From positions 5,994,983 to 6,058,982 of the forward strand of contig NC_044923.1 of the NCBI RefSeq assembly GCF_003576645.1: a stretch of 64,000 nucleotides of DNA, read 5' to 3'. Below are positions 1 to 8,873 of this stretch, piece after piece. Source of the DNA: Ipomoea triloba (lineage: Eukaryota > Streptophyta > Magnoliopsida > Solanales > Convolvulaceae). The notes under the pieces were generated by a model. That model made no database searches. It was not told the DNA's origin and saw nothing but the letters and a program-made list of their open reading frames with translations. Position 1 is the first letter of the stretch. Each line of letters starts with the position of its first letter. The position numbers were made by a program, and so were the translations under genes.

Positions 1-573
1 ATCATTTTTTTTTTTTTTGCAAACAAAAAAAAAAAACACTTCAATATTCATTAAAATCAAGCCGTAAGCTGTCAAACCACCCTCTACTTCTAATGATCTC
101 CATCGCCCATTGGCGCGAGCTTTTTTCCGTGAACATAACATATTTACTAGTTAATTGCTTAATAGGAGTCATATATGTTGTTGTGTATATTCCATGTTTA
201 TGGCACTCAAAACATGAATACAGATTAATGGCCTTGCAGAAATTTAAAATCAGCAAAGAACAAAGTACAAAACATTTTAAAACAAAACGAAATAAAGAAA
301 ACTACACCCTTTTTGGTACACAGGTCTGAATGAAATCTATAGGATAAAGACTAGTCAAACCAAAAATGTTGGAGCGACCTGGTATGCTGACTCTTTTCTA
401 CATTTCTATGCAGTAGGCTGACATGTTAATATGTCATTCTTAATCAATAATGCATTTATAGTCCGACAAAATATGCCTTGCAATTACATTCTTTCCAGGC
501 AGATTATGAACAAGGTAAGAGCATTCATTATTGAGAAGCTAGCCTTACCTCAACAAAACAATTTGAACAGCAG
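1..573. other. MED9 3' flank and window edge
   Basis: This AT-rich stretch lies beyond the MED9 stop codon and should include its 3'UTR, probably down to about 430. On the minus strand, 62-140 reads as a short frame ending in RGWFDSLRLDFNEY and a stop. That could be the last exon of a gene that continues past the left edge, but no second exon or family match supports it. Nothing else coding was recognised. Confidence 0.4.
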
Positions 574-1782
574 TCATAGTTCAGAATTGATAAGCTCTTC
601 AACTGAGGTTTTGTACTTGGAGATAAGCTCCCTGAAATTAAATACGAAAGGATGTTCATGTTCACCACCAGAAGTCATTACAGAAATGACATTTTTAAAC
701 CCAAATGATAGTGAATTAAATTAAATCCTATAATACAATGTGCACACCTTCGTTGATTTGATAATTGTTCAGCTTCAGTCAGTTTCTGCCTCTGTCCCTC
801 AACTGTCTGTTGAAAAACCAAACAGAAAATAAGCATCTTAAAGTTTTCTTGTTTTAAAATTGTCAATTTACTCCAAAAAATATATTTAACTATGGTTGTC
901 CAAGTAAACTTCATATGGAAATGACTATAAAATCATCAACAATAGTGTTCTGGTATTAGTGCCACAGAAAGCAATATCGCACCTATGATATAACTACCAC
1001 AAAACAAATCAATGTCGAAAAGAGGAAATTTTTCCATTTCTTTGGGTGGGCTTTCATGAGGGTGGCTGGTTCCTTCTTGCTACATTCTACAGACAAATCA
1101 CGAGACTTATCATATACTCCGTATTAGACAAGGAAATTACCATGGATTTAGAGCTAATTGAGGCTGAAATTGAGTTGAGCAGCTGCTGGCACTTTTCGAA
1201 TTGGTTTTTCAATTCATTAACCTTATCAAAAACACAGATTTCTGTTAAGCGAGAGCGATTAAAGTATATGAACAAATAAAACGCCATCACGGAGTATTTT
1301 ATAGATATTTTTTCTATTTAAAAAAAAATGAATGAAGAATAACCAGTGCATCGGAATGCTGATCACGAGTCCCGTTTTCGACAGCATCCGCTAAATTCTC
1401 CACCAGCTACACGGGAAAAACATAGGAATCATATCATATATCACGATTCATAACACCACCACACTGCCGTTTTAAAAATAAATAAAAATCTAGGTCGCGG
1501 ATACGAACGAACCTGTATGAGATGAAAGTGAGAGGCGAGTGACTGATGCTGCTGCGGCGGCGGAGGCGGCGGCGTGGGCTGCGGCGGCGATTGCATCTGC
1601 TGTTGCTGAAATTGCTGCTGCTGCTGCTGATATAGCTGTTGTTGTTGTTGTTGATTGAACTGTTGTTGTTGTTGCTGCTGCTGTTGGAGAAAGAGATGGT
1701 CCTGATTGGAGGGGGTAGAAGGGTTGCTGTTAGTCTGGATGTTAGGGATCATCGTCCAGCTTCCGCTTCCATAGGGATCCAT
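574..1782 (-). CDS. MED9: Mediator of RNA polymerase II transcription subunit 9
   Basis: This encodes a subunit of the Mediator complex (middle module), which links transcription factors to RNA polymerase II in the nucleus. The coding exons, read on the minus strand, are 1782-1513, 1406-1344, 1221-1141, 806-748 and 631-574. All have GT...AG borders and keep one frame, giving 176 residues plus a stop. The N-terminus (MDPYGSGSWTMIPN) is followed by glutamine-rich tracts from about residue 33 to 66, a proline run, and then HFHLIQ at the end of exon 1. Exon 2 carries LVENLADAVENGTRDQHSD. Exon 3 carries the helical core FEKCQQLLNSISASISSKSM, exon 4 TVEGQRQKLTEAEQL, and exon 5 ends ELISKYKTSVEELINSEL. 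This order matches plant MED9 as I remember it. The glutamine repeats mix CAG and CAA codons. The promoter side abuts a Mutator-like element that begins about 100 bp upstream of the ATG. I am very sure of the family and fairly sure of every splice site. Confidence 0.93.
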
Positions 1783-1874
1783 TTTTAGCAGCTTTAATTT
1801 TTGTGTGAGTTTGCCAGTAGAAATTTTAGAGAAGAAACTGTGCAGATGAGAGATTGGCCGAATGAAGTCTCTCG
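1783..1874 (-). promoter_or_regulatory. MED9 5'UTR / core promoter remnant
   Basis: Only 92 bp separate the MED9 ATG from the target-site duplication of the inserted element at 1885-3464. Read on the minus strand it is pyrimidine-rich and looks like a 5'UTR (CATCTGCACAGTTTCTTCTC). No TATA box was seen. The transcription start therefore lies very close to the insertion, and upstream control elements are either beyond 3475 or supplied by the element. The exact start site cannot be read from sequence. Confidence 0.5.
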
Positions 1875-3474
1875 CGAAAATAAGGAGTTACACATGATTT
1901 TTCAAAATTGGTTATCGTCTTTTAATTTGGACAAATTTGACACTTGACTATCAAAATCTTTCCAACGTTGGTCCTTCCGTTACATTACCGTTATTTGGAC
2001 GTCAAAATAAGGGGTAAAACCGTCATTCCGGCTAATTGTCTTCTTCCTCTTCATTCCACCTTAGCTTTCAACAGTTATAGTGGTCATGTGACAGAACTAC
2101 ACCTCAGTGTCATCTTGGAAACGACGTCGGATCTGTGGTTCTTGACCGCCTCGCCTCCAACGGCGGTTACAACCATCTCAAGCTCTGGTCAACCTCATTT
2201 CGCCGCATGATCCTCGACGACACACGTTGCGGCGGAGGTGCTACGCGGCAGAAGCATACCGATGCTGTTTCCAAATCCACCATGGAGTGGAAGCCCAGCC
2301 GCCGCCATCAGTCACAGATCTGAATGCGTATCAAAATTTTCTAGAGCCAAGGAGGTCCGAATGCTGACTAAGGACGACTCTGATGCCCGAGCAACACTCG
2401 CTCCGCTCAGAGCCATTCCGCCGCTGGTGGTGCTGCTCGACGCCGGAGACACTGCATTTTTTACTCTTGACTCCGCCGCCGCTACTGTAAGCCCTCTTTC
2501 CCTCACCGGCAGAAATTTTTTCGTCAACGATGATTAGATTCCACTTCTAATAAGGTAAAATCACCACACAATTCTGCTCTAATTCGACCCATCGTCGGAT
2601 TCTCAGAAATCTCACACACCTCTCGCCGATCTCTCAATCGACCATCTCGATTGCAACACAAATCCACAATGTGATGGAGATTTATGGATTGCTCGTGCGT
2701 GCGTCGATTGCTCACTACCTTGCGACTCAACACGAATCTGCTCCGCCGAAAATATGCGAAATCGGTCTGATTGCTCTGAAAATCTAAATTTTTTGTACAA
2801 ATTGCAGATCAAATTTCGCTGAAAATCTACGAATCCGCTCCGCATATCAATTTCTGTGCAAAAATTGCATATCAATTTTTGGAGATTTCTCGATTGCTAG
2901 GTCACAATCTGCGAAAATCCCCATCGCCAGAAACCGCTTCGCCGCCGCCGCCCCGCCCCAGATCCCCTACGATCACCTGCTTAGTCATCATCTTTCTCCC
3001 TTTTCCCATTTTACCGACTTTCGCCGCCGATTTGGATCCCGTATGAGAAGGGACGCACACAGGGTCGCCGCCCTCAACGCATGATTGGAGCTCTTACAAT
3101 GGCGGATCCTTTTACAAGCGGCAATGCATTGATGATTGGAAATCCATGTTTGTACGCCGGTTTTGCAAGCTAGATGGGTCTTGTACGCTCAGGTCTGCCA
3201 GGCGTGTGATGGGGTAGGGATTATGAAGTTTTGGGGGAGTTCAGTGAGTTGAAGGCGGTGGTGTATCAACGACGGTTTTCACCGGAGCCATGGCATGTGA
3301 AAGGACTAATTTACCTTCATTTAACGTGCACTTAACTAGCTTTTGACGGAAGGACTAACATTGGAAAGAATTCGATAGTCAAGTGTCAAAATTGTCCAAA
3401 TTAAAAGACGAGGACCAATTTTGGAAAATCAACATACTCGGGGGACTATTGCTGGAATTAACTCCGAAAATAAG
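1875..3474. mobile_element. Mutator-like element carrying gene fragments (Pack-MULE type)
   Basis: The 10-bp sequence CGAAAATAAG occurs directly at 1875-1884 and at 3465-3474, fitting the 9-11 bp duplication made by Mutator-superfamily transposases. Between them the element (1885-3464, about 1.58 kb) begins GAGTTA and ends TAACTC. Its ends are long imperfect inverted repeats: 1890-1985 matches the reverse complement of about 3345-3440, sharing for example TTTTAATTTGGACAA. The right arm has about 22 extra bases near its tip. The interior is far more GC-rich than its surroundings and contains pieces of a plant gene (2090-2537), but no transposase. The remaining interior (2540-3300) holds GC-rich stretches in no open frame, possibly further captured fragments. 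It is inserted at the 5' end of MED9. Confidence 0.85.
2090..2537 (+). pseudogene. Captured fragments of an armadillo-repeat (U-box-like) protein gene
   Basis: Two frames carry recognisable pieces. From about 2090, one frame reads CHLGNDVGSVVLDRLASNGG and then YNHLKLWSTSFRRMIL...RCGGG, like the N-terminus of plant ARM-repeat proteins related to PUB E3 ligases. From about 2340 a second frame reads AKEVRMLTKDDSDARATLAP followed by LRAIPPLVVLLDAGD, which is a typical first ARM repeat. The two parts keep their parental order but lie in different frames with a stop between, so no intact protein is made. The source family is inferred from remembered motifs, not from a search. Confidence 0.6.
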
Positions 3475-3698
3475 TACTCATTGCGTCTCCATATGCTTGG
3501 GTCTTTCACTTTCAGGGACTTTTTTGTCAAATTCTATTTAATAATAATTATTTTTTTTTAGTTAACCCCGAGCTAAGTATAAGAGATACATTTAAACTTA
3601 TATCATATTCAGTATAATCTACATTTGCACCAGACTAGTCTAGATAAGGGCAAAGTGTTTGTTATATTGATTTTTCTTTTGTCTAGTATTTTGCAAAG
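3475..3698. other. AT-rich spacer
   Basis: Spacer between two mobile elements. No open frame, RNA gene or clear repeat was recognised. Confidence 0.4.
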
Positions 3699-4323
3699 GG
3701 AAATATTTCTCACCCTTATAAAAATCACATAAAAAGACAGTAATGAAACTAAAAATAATACAATTGACAAAAATATGACATTTTAAACCATTCCCAAATG
3801 CGTTCCTTGTTAGGACGGGTCAAACGCAAATGCAAGTGGAACTTACGTTTTTCGAAAAGCGCAAATCTCACTTGCGTTGCTTTTTTTTTTTTCAAAATTT
3901 TTTTTTGGGTCTCCGGCGACCAAATATGTCGCCGGAGAAGCCAATCGCTGCTACTGGCTTCTCCAGCGAAGGAGAACTTCTCCTTCGCTGGAGTTCTCCT
4001 TTGTTGGAGAAGCAGTTGGTCGCCGGCTTCTCCAGCGAAGGAGAGGCCTTCTCCTTCGCTGGAGGTCGCTGGCTTCTCCTTCGTCGGATAAGCCGGCTAC
4101 ATATTTAGTCGTCGGAGACAAAAAAAAAAAAATTGAAAAAAAAGCAACGCAATTGGGGCTTGCGTTTGCGTTTGGCTCGTTCTGACAAGGAACACATTTA
4201 GAAAGGGAGTTTTTTACATTTTTGTCTCAAATTTTAAAATTTCATATTTTTATCAATTGTATCATTTTTGGTTCCATTAGTGTCTTTTCCCTAATTTTGT
4301 CTGTCTGATGTGAATATTTTTCT
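3699..4323. mobile_element. Foldback element with GGCGACC/TTCTCC core
   Basis: The arms pair as an inverted repeat. About 3699-3900 matches the reverse complement of about 4125-4323, including ACAATTGACAAAAATATGA on the left against ACAATTGATAAAAATATGA in the inverted right arm. Nearer the centre, GCGTTCCTTGTTAGGACG pairs with a GTGTTCCTTGTCAGAACG-like arm, followed by CAAACGCAA and poly-T/poly-A. The centre (3911-4115) is a set of short palindromes built from GGCGACC, GGTCGCC and repeats of TTCTCC(A/T)GCGAAGGAGAA. No clean target duplication was found, so the outer limits are approximate. The open frames across it are products of the repeats. Confidence 0.65.
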
Positions 4324-4497
4324 AAAGTTAATTTTTATTTATTTATTTTAAAATTCAACTCATTACAAAATAACACATTAGAAGAGAGATTGTGTGTGAG
4401 AAAATGCAAGGGGGTGTAGCACAATCCATTGCATATTGTTAAGGCAACAAGAGAGATGATACAGAGGAGTTGGGTTGTAAGTTGTGTCACATATGTT

Positions 4498-4665
4498 GTG
4501 AAGTTAATTTCTATATTAATTAGGTGACAATTAAGATGGGTGATCAATAATTGGACTAGTAATTGTTCAAGGATCCATCTAAATTGCGAAACTAACTTCT
4601 ATACTTATTAGATGACAATTAGAGTCGGTGATCAACAGTTGGGCTTGTAGGTGTTCGAGATCCTT
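4498..4665 (+). repeat. Diverged tandem duplication, ~88-bp spacing
   Basis: 4498-4575 (GTGAAGTTAATTTCTATATT... to AAGGATCC) is repeated with changes at 4586-4663 (GCGAAACTAACTTCTATACT... to GAGATCC). Both contain (A/G)GTGACAATTA or GATGACAATTA and GGTGATCAA. It sits just left of a foldback half-element and may be part of its decayed left side. Confidence 0.6.
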
Positions 4666-4683
4666 CCATATGAGATATGCTGT

Positions 4684-4985
4684 TGTTGGTTCTAGTGGAG
4701 ATGGCGACCGATTTGGTCGCCTTCTCCACGGCGGGAGAAGGCTTGTGGCAACAAACTTCTCTGGTCGGACGCGACCGGCGCTGGTAGTTGATTTTTTGAT
4801 ATTGTTGTCGGAATGTGGCTGGAGGTTCGTCGGAAATATATTTGACCTGCTTTTATAGGTCATAAATAAGTTTGAGGGTTTATTTGCTCCAAAATAACAA
4901 GTCCGAGGGCCTAATTGGAGCTTTTTGAAGTTGAAAGGCCTAATTGCACAATGAGTTATAGTTTGAGGGTCCATTTGACCCTTAT
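4684..4985. mobile_element. Foldback element, right half
   Basis: 4694-4745 carries the same core as other foldback elements here (GGCGACC...GGTCGCC, then TTCTCC...GGAGAAGG). It is followed by an arm that reads like the right arm of the complete element at 12013-12656: blocks of GAGGG(C/T)(C/T)TAATTG type, ending in GTCCATTTGACCCTTA. A matching left arm was not found, so the copy looks truncated or decayed. Confidence 0.55.
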
Positions 4986-5500
4986 CCCTATCTTATTTAA
5001 TACTTTCTTATATATTTTTTATTTAATAATATTTTTAATCTTTTTTATAAATATATAAATTTTAGGACAAATATCAGTTTTGGTCTCACACCAATATTAG
5101 CAAGTTTTTAATGCCAAAATTTGTCACGGTGTCAAAATTCACCACACCAATCACCAATGCCAAAATTTATCACACAAAGTCAAAATATGATATTATTAAG
5201 GGTATTTTAATTCTTTTCAAATTAAGATCATCAATCATCCTTTTCAAATTAAGATCATCAATCTTAGGACTCAAATTGGGAAGAAAATGCATTTAAAAAT
5301 TTTAAAGTTTGGTTGTCTTAATAGAGGGGGTGTTGACACTAAAATAATAATAATAATTGGTAGGAATTAAGTATATGAACCAAAATTATCATTTTATTAA
5401 TACTAGTATTTTGCTCTAAATTTTATGAATTAATCATATAAATATTACAAATAATTAAAATTGTAAAAATTTTTAAACAATTACTGAATCAGACACATTG
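4986..5500. other. AT-rich intergenic DNA
   Basis: No gene was seen. A small direct repeat, CTTTTCAAATTAAGATCATC, occurs twice between about 5214 and 5260. The rest is low-complexity AT-rich sequence. Confidence 0.4.
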
Positions 5501-5690
5501 AAGTATTTCTTAAGCTAAGACCTTGTTGTCTAGTGACTCCCGGTTGCACTCCCATATGTAAGGGGGCGGGTTCGAGTCTCAATGAATGTGATATTGACTC
5601 TTGTACTTTAATAGGTTGATAAAATAGTTATGAACAAATACTACATTGTAACAGAGTCTAATACTTAAAAAAAAAAAAAAAAGTATTTCT
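5501..5690 (+). mobile_element. tRNA-derived SINE with 10-bp target duplication
   Basis: AAGTATTTCT at 5501-5510 is repeated exactly at 5681-5690. Between them is a 170-bp element. Its head has an A-box-like GTTGTCTAGTGACTC and a B-box-like GGGTTCGAGTCTC (around 5570). The body ends with CTACATTGTAACAGAGTC and a poly(A) tail. This is the most complete copy of a family with several relatives in the window (24837, 29284, 52855, 58278, 63441, and tail pieces at 27925, 42083 and 57525). Confidence 0.9.
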
Positions 5691-5957
5691 CAAAATCTCA
5701 ATCTAAAGACAAAGATGACATGACTAGTGGGCACAGGCGTACAGCTTGACAAAGGTATCCGTTGGAAACTTGAACGTTAAGCCGCCTGCCATGAATCGGA
5801 TCCAATTCAAGCATCTTTAAATTCTGAAACTCCTCGACTTTCCAGAGAGGCCATAACTAAACCCGATCCACATTCCCACTCACTTAATTCATCAATTCTC
5901 TCTTTCACTATCCCATTCCAATTCCCAATTTGGAGCTTAGCTTAACTGCCGATCAAG

Positions 5958-6173
5958 ATGGGAATGGTGGTGGTCATATCTCTCCCCTTCATTCTCTTCT
6001 CAATTCTGCTGGGCTTTGGGTGTTACTTTCTGGGGAGAGCCAGAGGCCGCCAAGATCTCCGCACCAACGCCCAAGTCTTCGGAGTTCCGGCGCCGCCTCC
6101 CGGCTCGGCTGCGCCGCCCTCTGTTTCTGCCGCTCACGCCGTTAAGCCCGACGATCCTGTCAACGTTGTTTAA
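5958..6173 (+). CDS. Conserved plant single-pass membrane microprotein
   Basis: This is a 71-residue protein with no intron needed. Residues 3-25 (MVVVISLPFILFSILLGFGC) form one hydrophobic helix. It is followed by a positively charged FLGRARGRQD, then QVFGVPAPPPG and a C-terminal tail ending KPDDPVNVV. The arrangement of N-terminal helix, arginine patch, proline-rich tail and acidic end matches a small uncharacterised protein that I recall as conserved across land plants. The charge pattern suggests the tail faces the cytosol. The ATG at 5958 gives MGMVVV; an upstream ATG at 5930 opens a different frame. Function is unknown to me. Confidence 0.78.
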   Translation: MGMVVVISLPFILFSILLGFGCYFLGRARGRQDLRTNAQVFGVPAPPPGSAAPPSVSAAHAVKPDDPVNVV

Positions 6174-6514
6174 TAGAGCACCCAAATATGATTTTTTTTT
6201 TTTGTTTTTGAATGATGTTTGGATTCTTTAATTTCTTTGTCTGTGGTTAATTTCAATGTGGAAATTATGTAAGATAATGCATTATTAGGGTGGGGGTTTC
6301 TATATTTTTTTTATTAAGGTTTGTAAGTTTGTGAATAGTAAATTATTTATCTAGCCAATAATATTAAACTCTTAACTAGAACTAAAAAAATATTGGTGTA
6401 ATAGTCTGCTATAACATATTGTACTTTGTGTTCTTCTTATTGTGCAATTTTCAATTAAATTCCTAATAAATTTTCTATTAACAATAGATATATTTACACA
6501 TTACAAATAGTTAT
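6174..6514. other. 3' flank of the microprotein gene
   Basis: Probable 3'UTR and AT-rich spacer. No further gene was recognised. Confidence 0.4.
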
Positions 6515-6900
6515 TATGTCATGAACCCGCAGGTGTACCCTGGATCTATGTTCATAATTTCACAACTTTATGTTCATAATTTCACAATTCAATGTTCTCA
6601 GTTTTATAACTTCATGTTCACAATTTCATTATTTCATGTTCACAATTTTATAACTTTATGTTCACAATTTTATAACTCTATGTTCACAATTACAAAACTC
6701 CATGTTCAATACACAATTTTTGAATCTATATAACAAAATTGTGAATATAGAGTTCAAAAATTGTTAATATTGAGGAATGTAATTTTGTATATTGAGATTT
6801 AAAATTATGAATATAAAATTAAACATAAAGTTCTAAATTTGTGAACATAGACTCGAGTCCACATTGCAAGGTGGACCCGAGTCGATAGCATAATTTGCCC
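6515..6900. mobile_element. MITE-like element with 22-bp tandem repeats inside
   Basis: The left end (GAACCCGCAGGTGTACCCTG then ATCTATGTTCA) resembles the inverted right end around 6845-6900, which contains CCACATTGCAAGGTGGACC and GAACATAG. Inside, 6548-6713 is a run of about seven degenerate 22-bp units of the form ATGTTCACAATTTTATAACTTT. The ends recall those of the elements at about 7425-7485 and 35330-35830 (GGTCCACCTTGC, ATGGTATAA). No target duplication was resolved. Confidence 0.55.
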
Positions 6901-7485
6901 CAAATCTATAATTGGGCAATAAATAATGGCCTATAGGCATAAAACAGCTTTGCTTAATGGTTTTGGCCCAATATATTGTGGAATCTATCGCCAATTCCAT
7001 TTGGGCTTAAGCAATTAGCCTTTGAGCTGCAGACCATCGAGATAATATCATAGATTATGGTCTATCTTGTATTATGTATCATGGTCTTAAATAATCTTTA
7101 GATTATGTTTCTGTAGTTGTAATATTTTGCATTTACAACTAATAACTTATGTACTTATAAATTGAAAGCACATAATATATGTTAACTACATACACACAAA
7201 ATGATAAGTACAAACACATAAATTGTTAACTATAGATACATATAGAGAATATGCTAATTACATAAACATAGTTAGCATATTTTGTATATGTATATGCAAT
7301 TAGCAGTTTATGTGTTTGTAGTTACCATTTTATGTGTCTATAGTTAATATGTTATGTGCCTTTAATTTATTTACAAACACATAAACAGTTAATTGCAAGT
7401 ACAGAATATATCAACTGCAAACACATAATTTTTGGACCAGAGTCGTCCACAATGCAAGATGGACCTTAATCCATGGTATAACAAT
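6901..7485. repeat. Related AT-rich element
   Basis: The right end (7433-7485) reads GGACCAGAGTCGTCCACAAT then GCAAGATGGACC and CCATGGTATAACAATTGG, the same terminal motif as neighbouring MITE-like elements. The interior repeats ACACATAA, ATGTGTTTGTAGTTA and their inverted forms. The left end was not fixed. Confidence 0.4.
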
Positions 7486-8873
7486 TGGACGTTGCTCGAC
7501 AGTCATCACATATACGGAATTTATACAAACTTGAGTAGTGACTGTGGATTCCCATCGTCAAGTAGGTTAAGTTGTTAACTTGGTAACCAATGCCCTACCA
7601 CCTAAATAATAAAAGGGAATTTAAGAAATTCTCGACCATCTTTGATGGGTAAAATACAAGCAAATAATAACATATAAACAAATTTAGCAATAACTTAAAC
7701 AATTACAACTTAAATACCTATAAATCTTAGTAATTTACCAATAAATTCTTATGTAGACAAATTAATATTTTCTTGTAGTAATGGTTGGAAAATTTTGATT
7801 CTTAAAAGAAAAAAAAAAAATTTTCCATCTGCTTTTTGATGGCCAAAAATTTCAACCACTACATACATTCTTAGTCCAAAATTTCAATCACTTTTCAACC
7901 AAATTACCAATAATTTGTACTGCTCTATATATAGTGAAAACGAAAATAAAGAAATTAGAGACGAGAAGAAAAAAAATAAGATGAATAATATACTTTAAAC
8001 ATATTAAAATTGTACATTTTATTCACGATTCACACAGCTGTGTCTGATCATAATCCACAGAAAAATTTGCCAGTGATAAAGATAGTGGGATTCTTCTTGT
8101 AAATTATATTATATGAACTACTAAAGTACACAACCCCATACATATACCATTAATTTACGGATCAAACCTAAAATTAATTATAAATGCATACGAAGTAGTG
8201 TTATTAATTTTGCAATAAGATTGTTCTATTCCAGAAAGTCCCTGTCTTCACATGAATTGAACTATAATATAATATGTGTTCCGCCATTTACCTACGACAT
8301 ACTTTATTCCCATGAATTGTACTTTGAGTATGTGTTAAACTTAGGAAATCAATTCTTTATATGTTACACATGAAAGAATTAATCAAACTCAAAGCATGCA
8401 CTTAACTGCATGCGCCAGCACAACTTTAATTTGTCTCTCTCTCTATATATAAAAGGTTTTCAGATCTCATCAGAAGCATGTGAAGCAGGATTAGATCATG
8501 TGCTATCTTCCCCATAAACACTTTTTGACATGCATGATAAAATGGAGTGGTAAAAAATTTAGATTATTTTTCGAATATTTTTTGGTGGTTGAAAAAACAA
8601 ATTATATTTCTGATCATAATTTTGGGTGGTCGGAATCCCAACAATTTCATCTTATTATTATAAGTTCAACTTGTGGATATGTCAACCCTTAGGGTTAACA
8701 TAGAGCCACCATTGCATGCATTTTAAACTTTCAAAAGCTACAAAACAAGAATAAAACAGTAGTGTAAAAACAAGAATAAAACAGTAGTGTAAAAAAATAA
8801 CTAAAAATAGTAAGACAGTCTCACACCAGACTTATTCCACTGGAATGAGAGACTAACAACAAATCTTGGATAG
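7486..8873. other. AT-rich intergenic DNA downstream of the protease
   Basis: No gene was recognised. A 26-bp unit (AACAAGAATAAAACAGTAGT + GTAAAA) occurs twice in tandem near 8744-8795, about 80 bp from the protease stop. A short CT microsatellite lies at about 8434-8446. Part of 8700-8873 is probably the protease 3'UTR. Confidence 0.4.

Noticed and set aside
3798..4185. Overlapping frames with SSEGELLLRW- or RRRTSPSLE-like repeats
   Set aside because: They lie in the palindromic core of a foldback element and change product with each frame.
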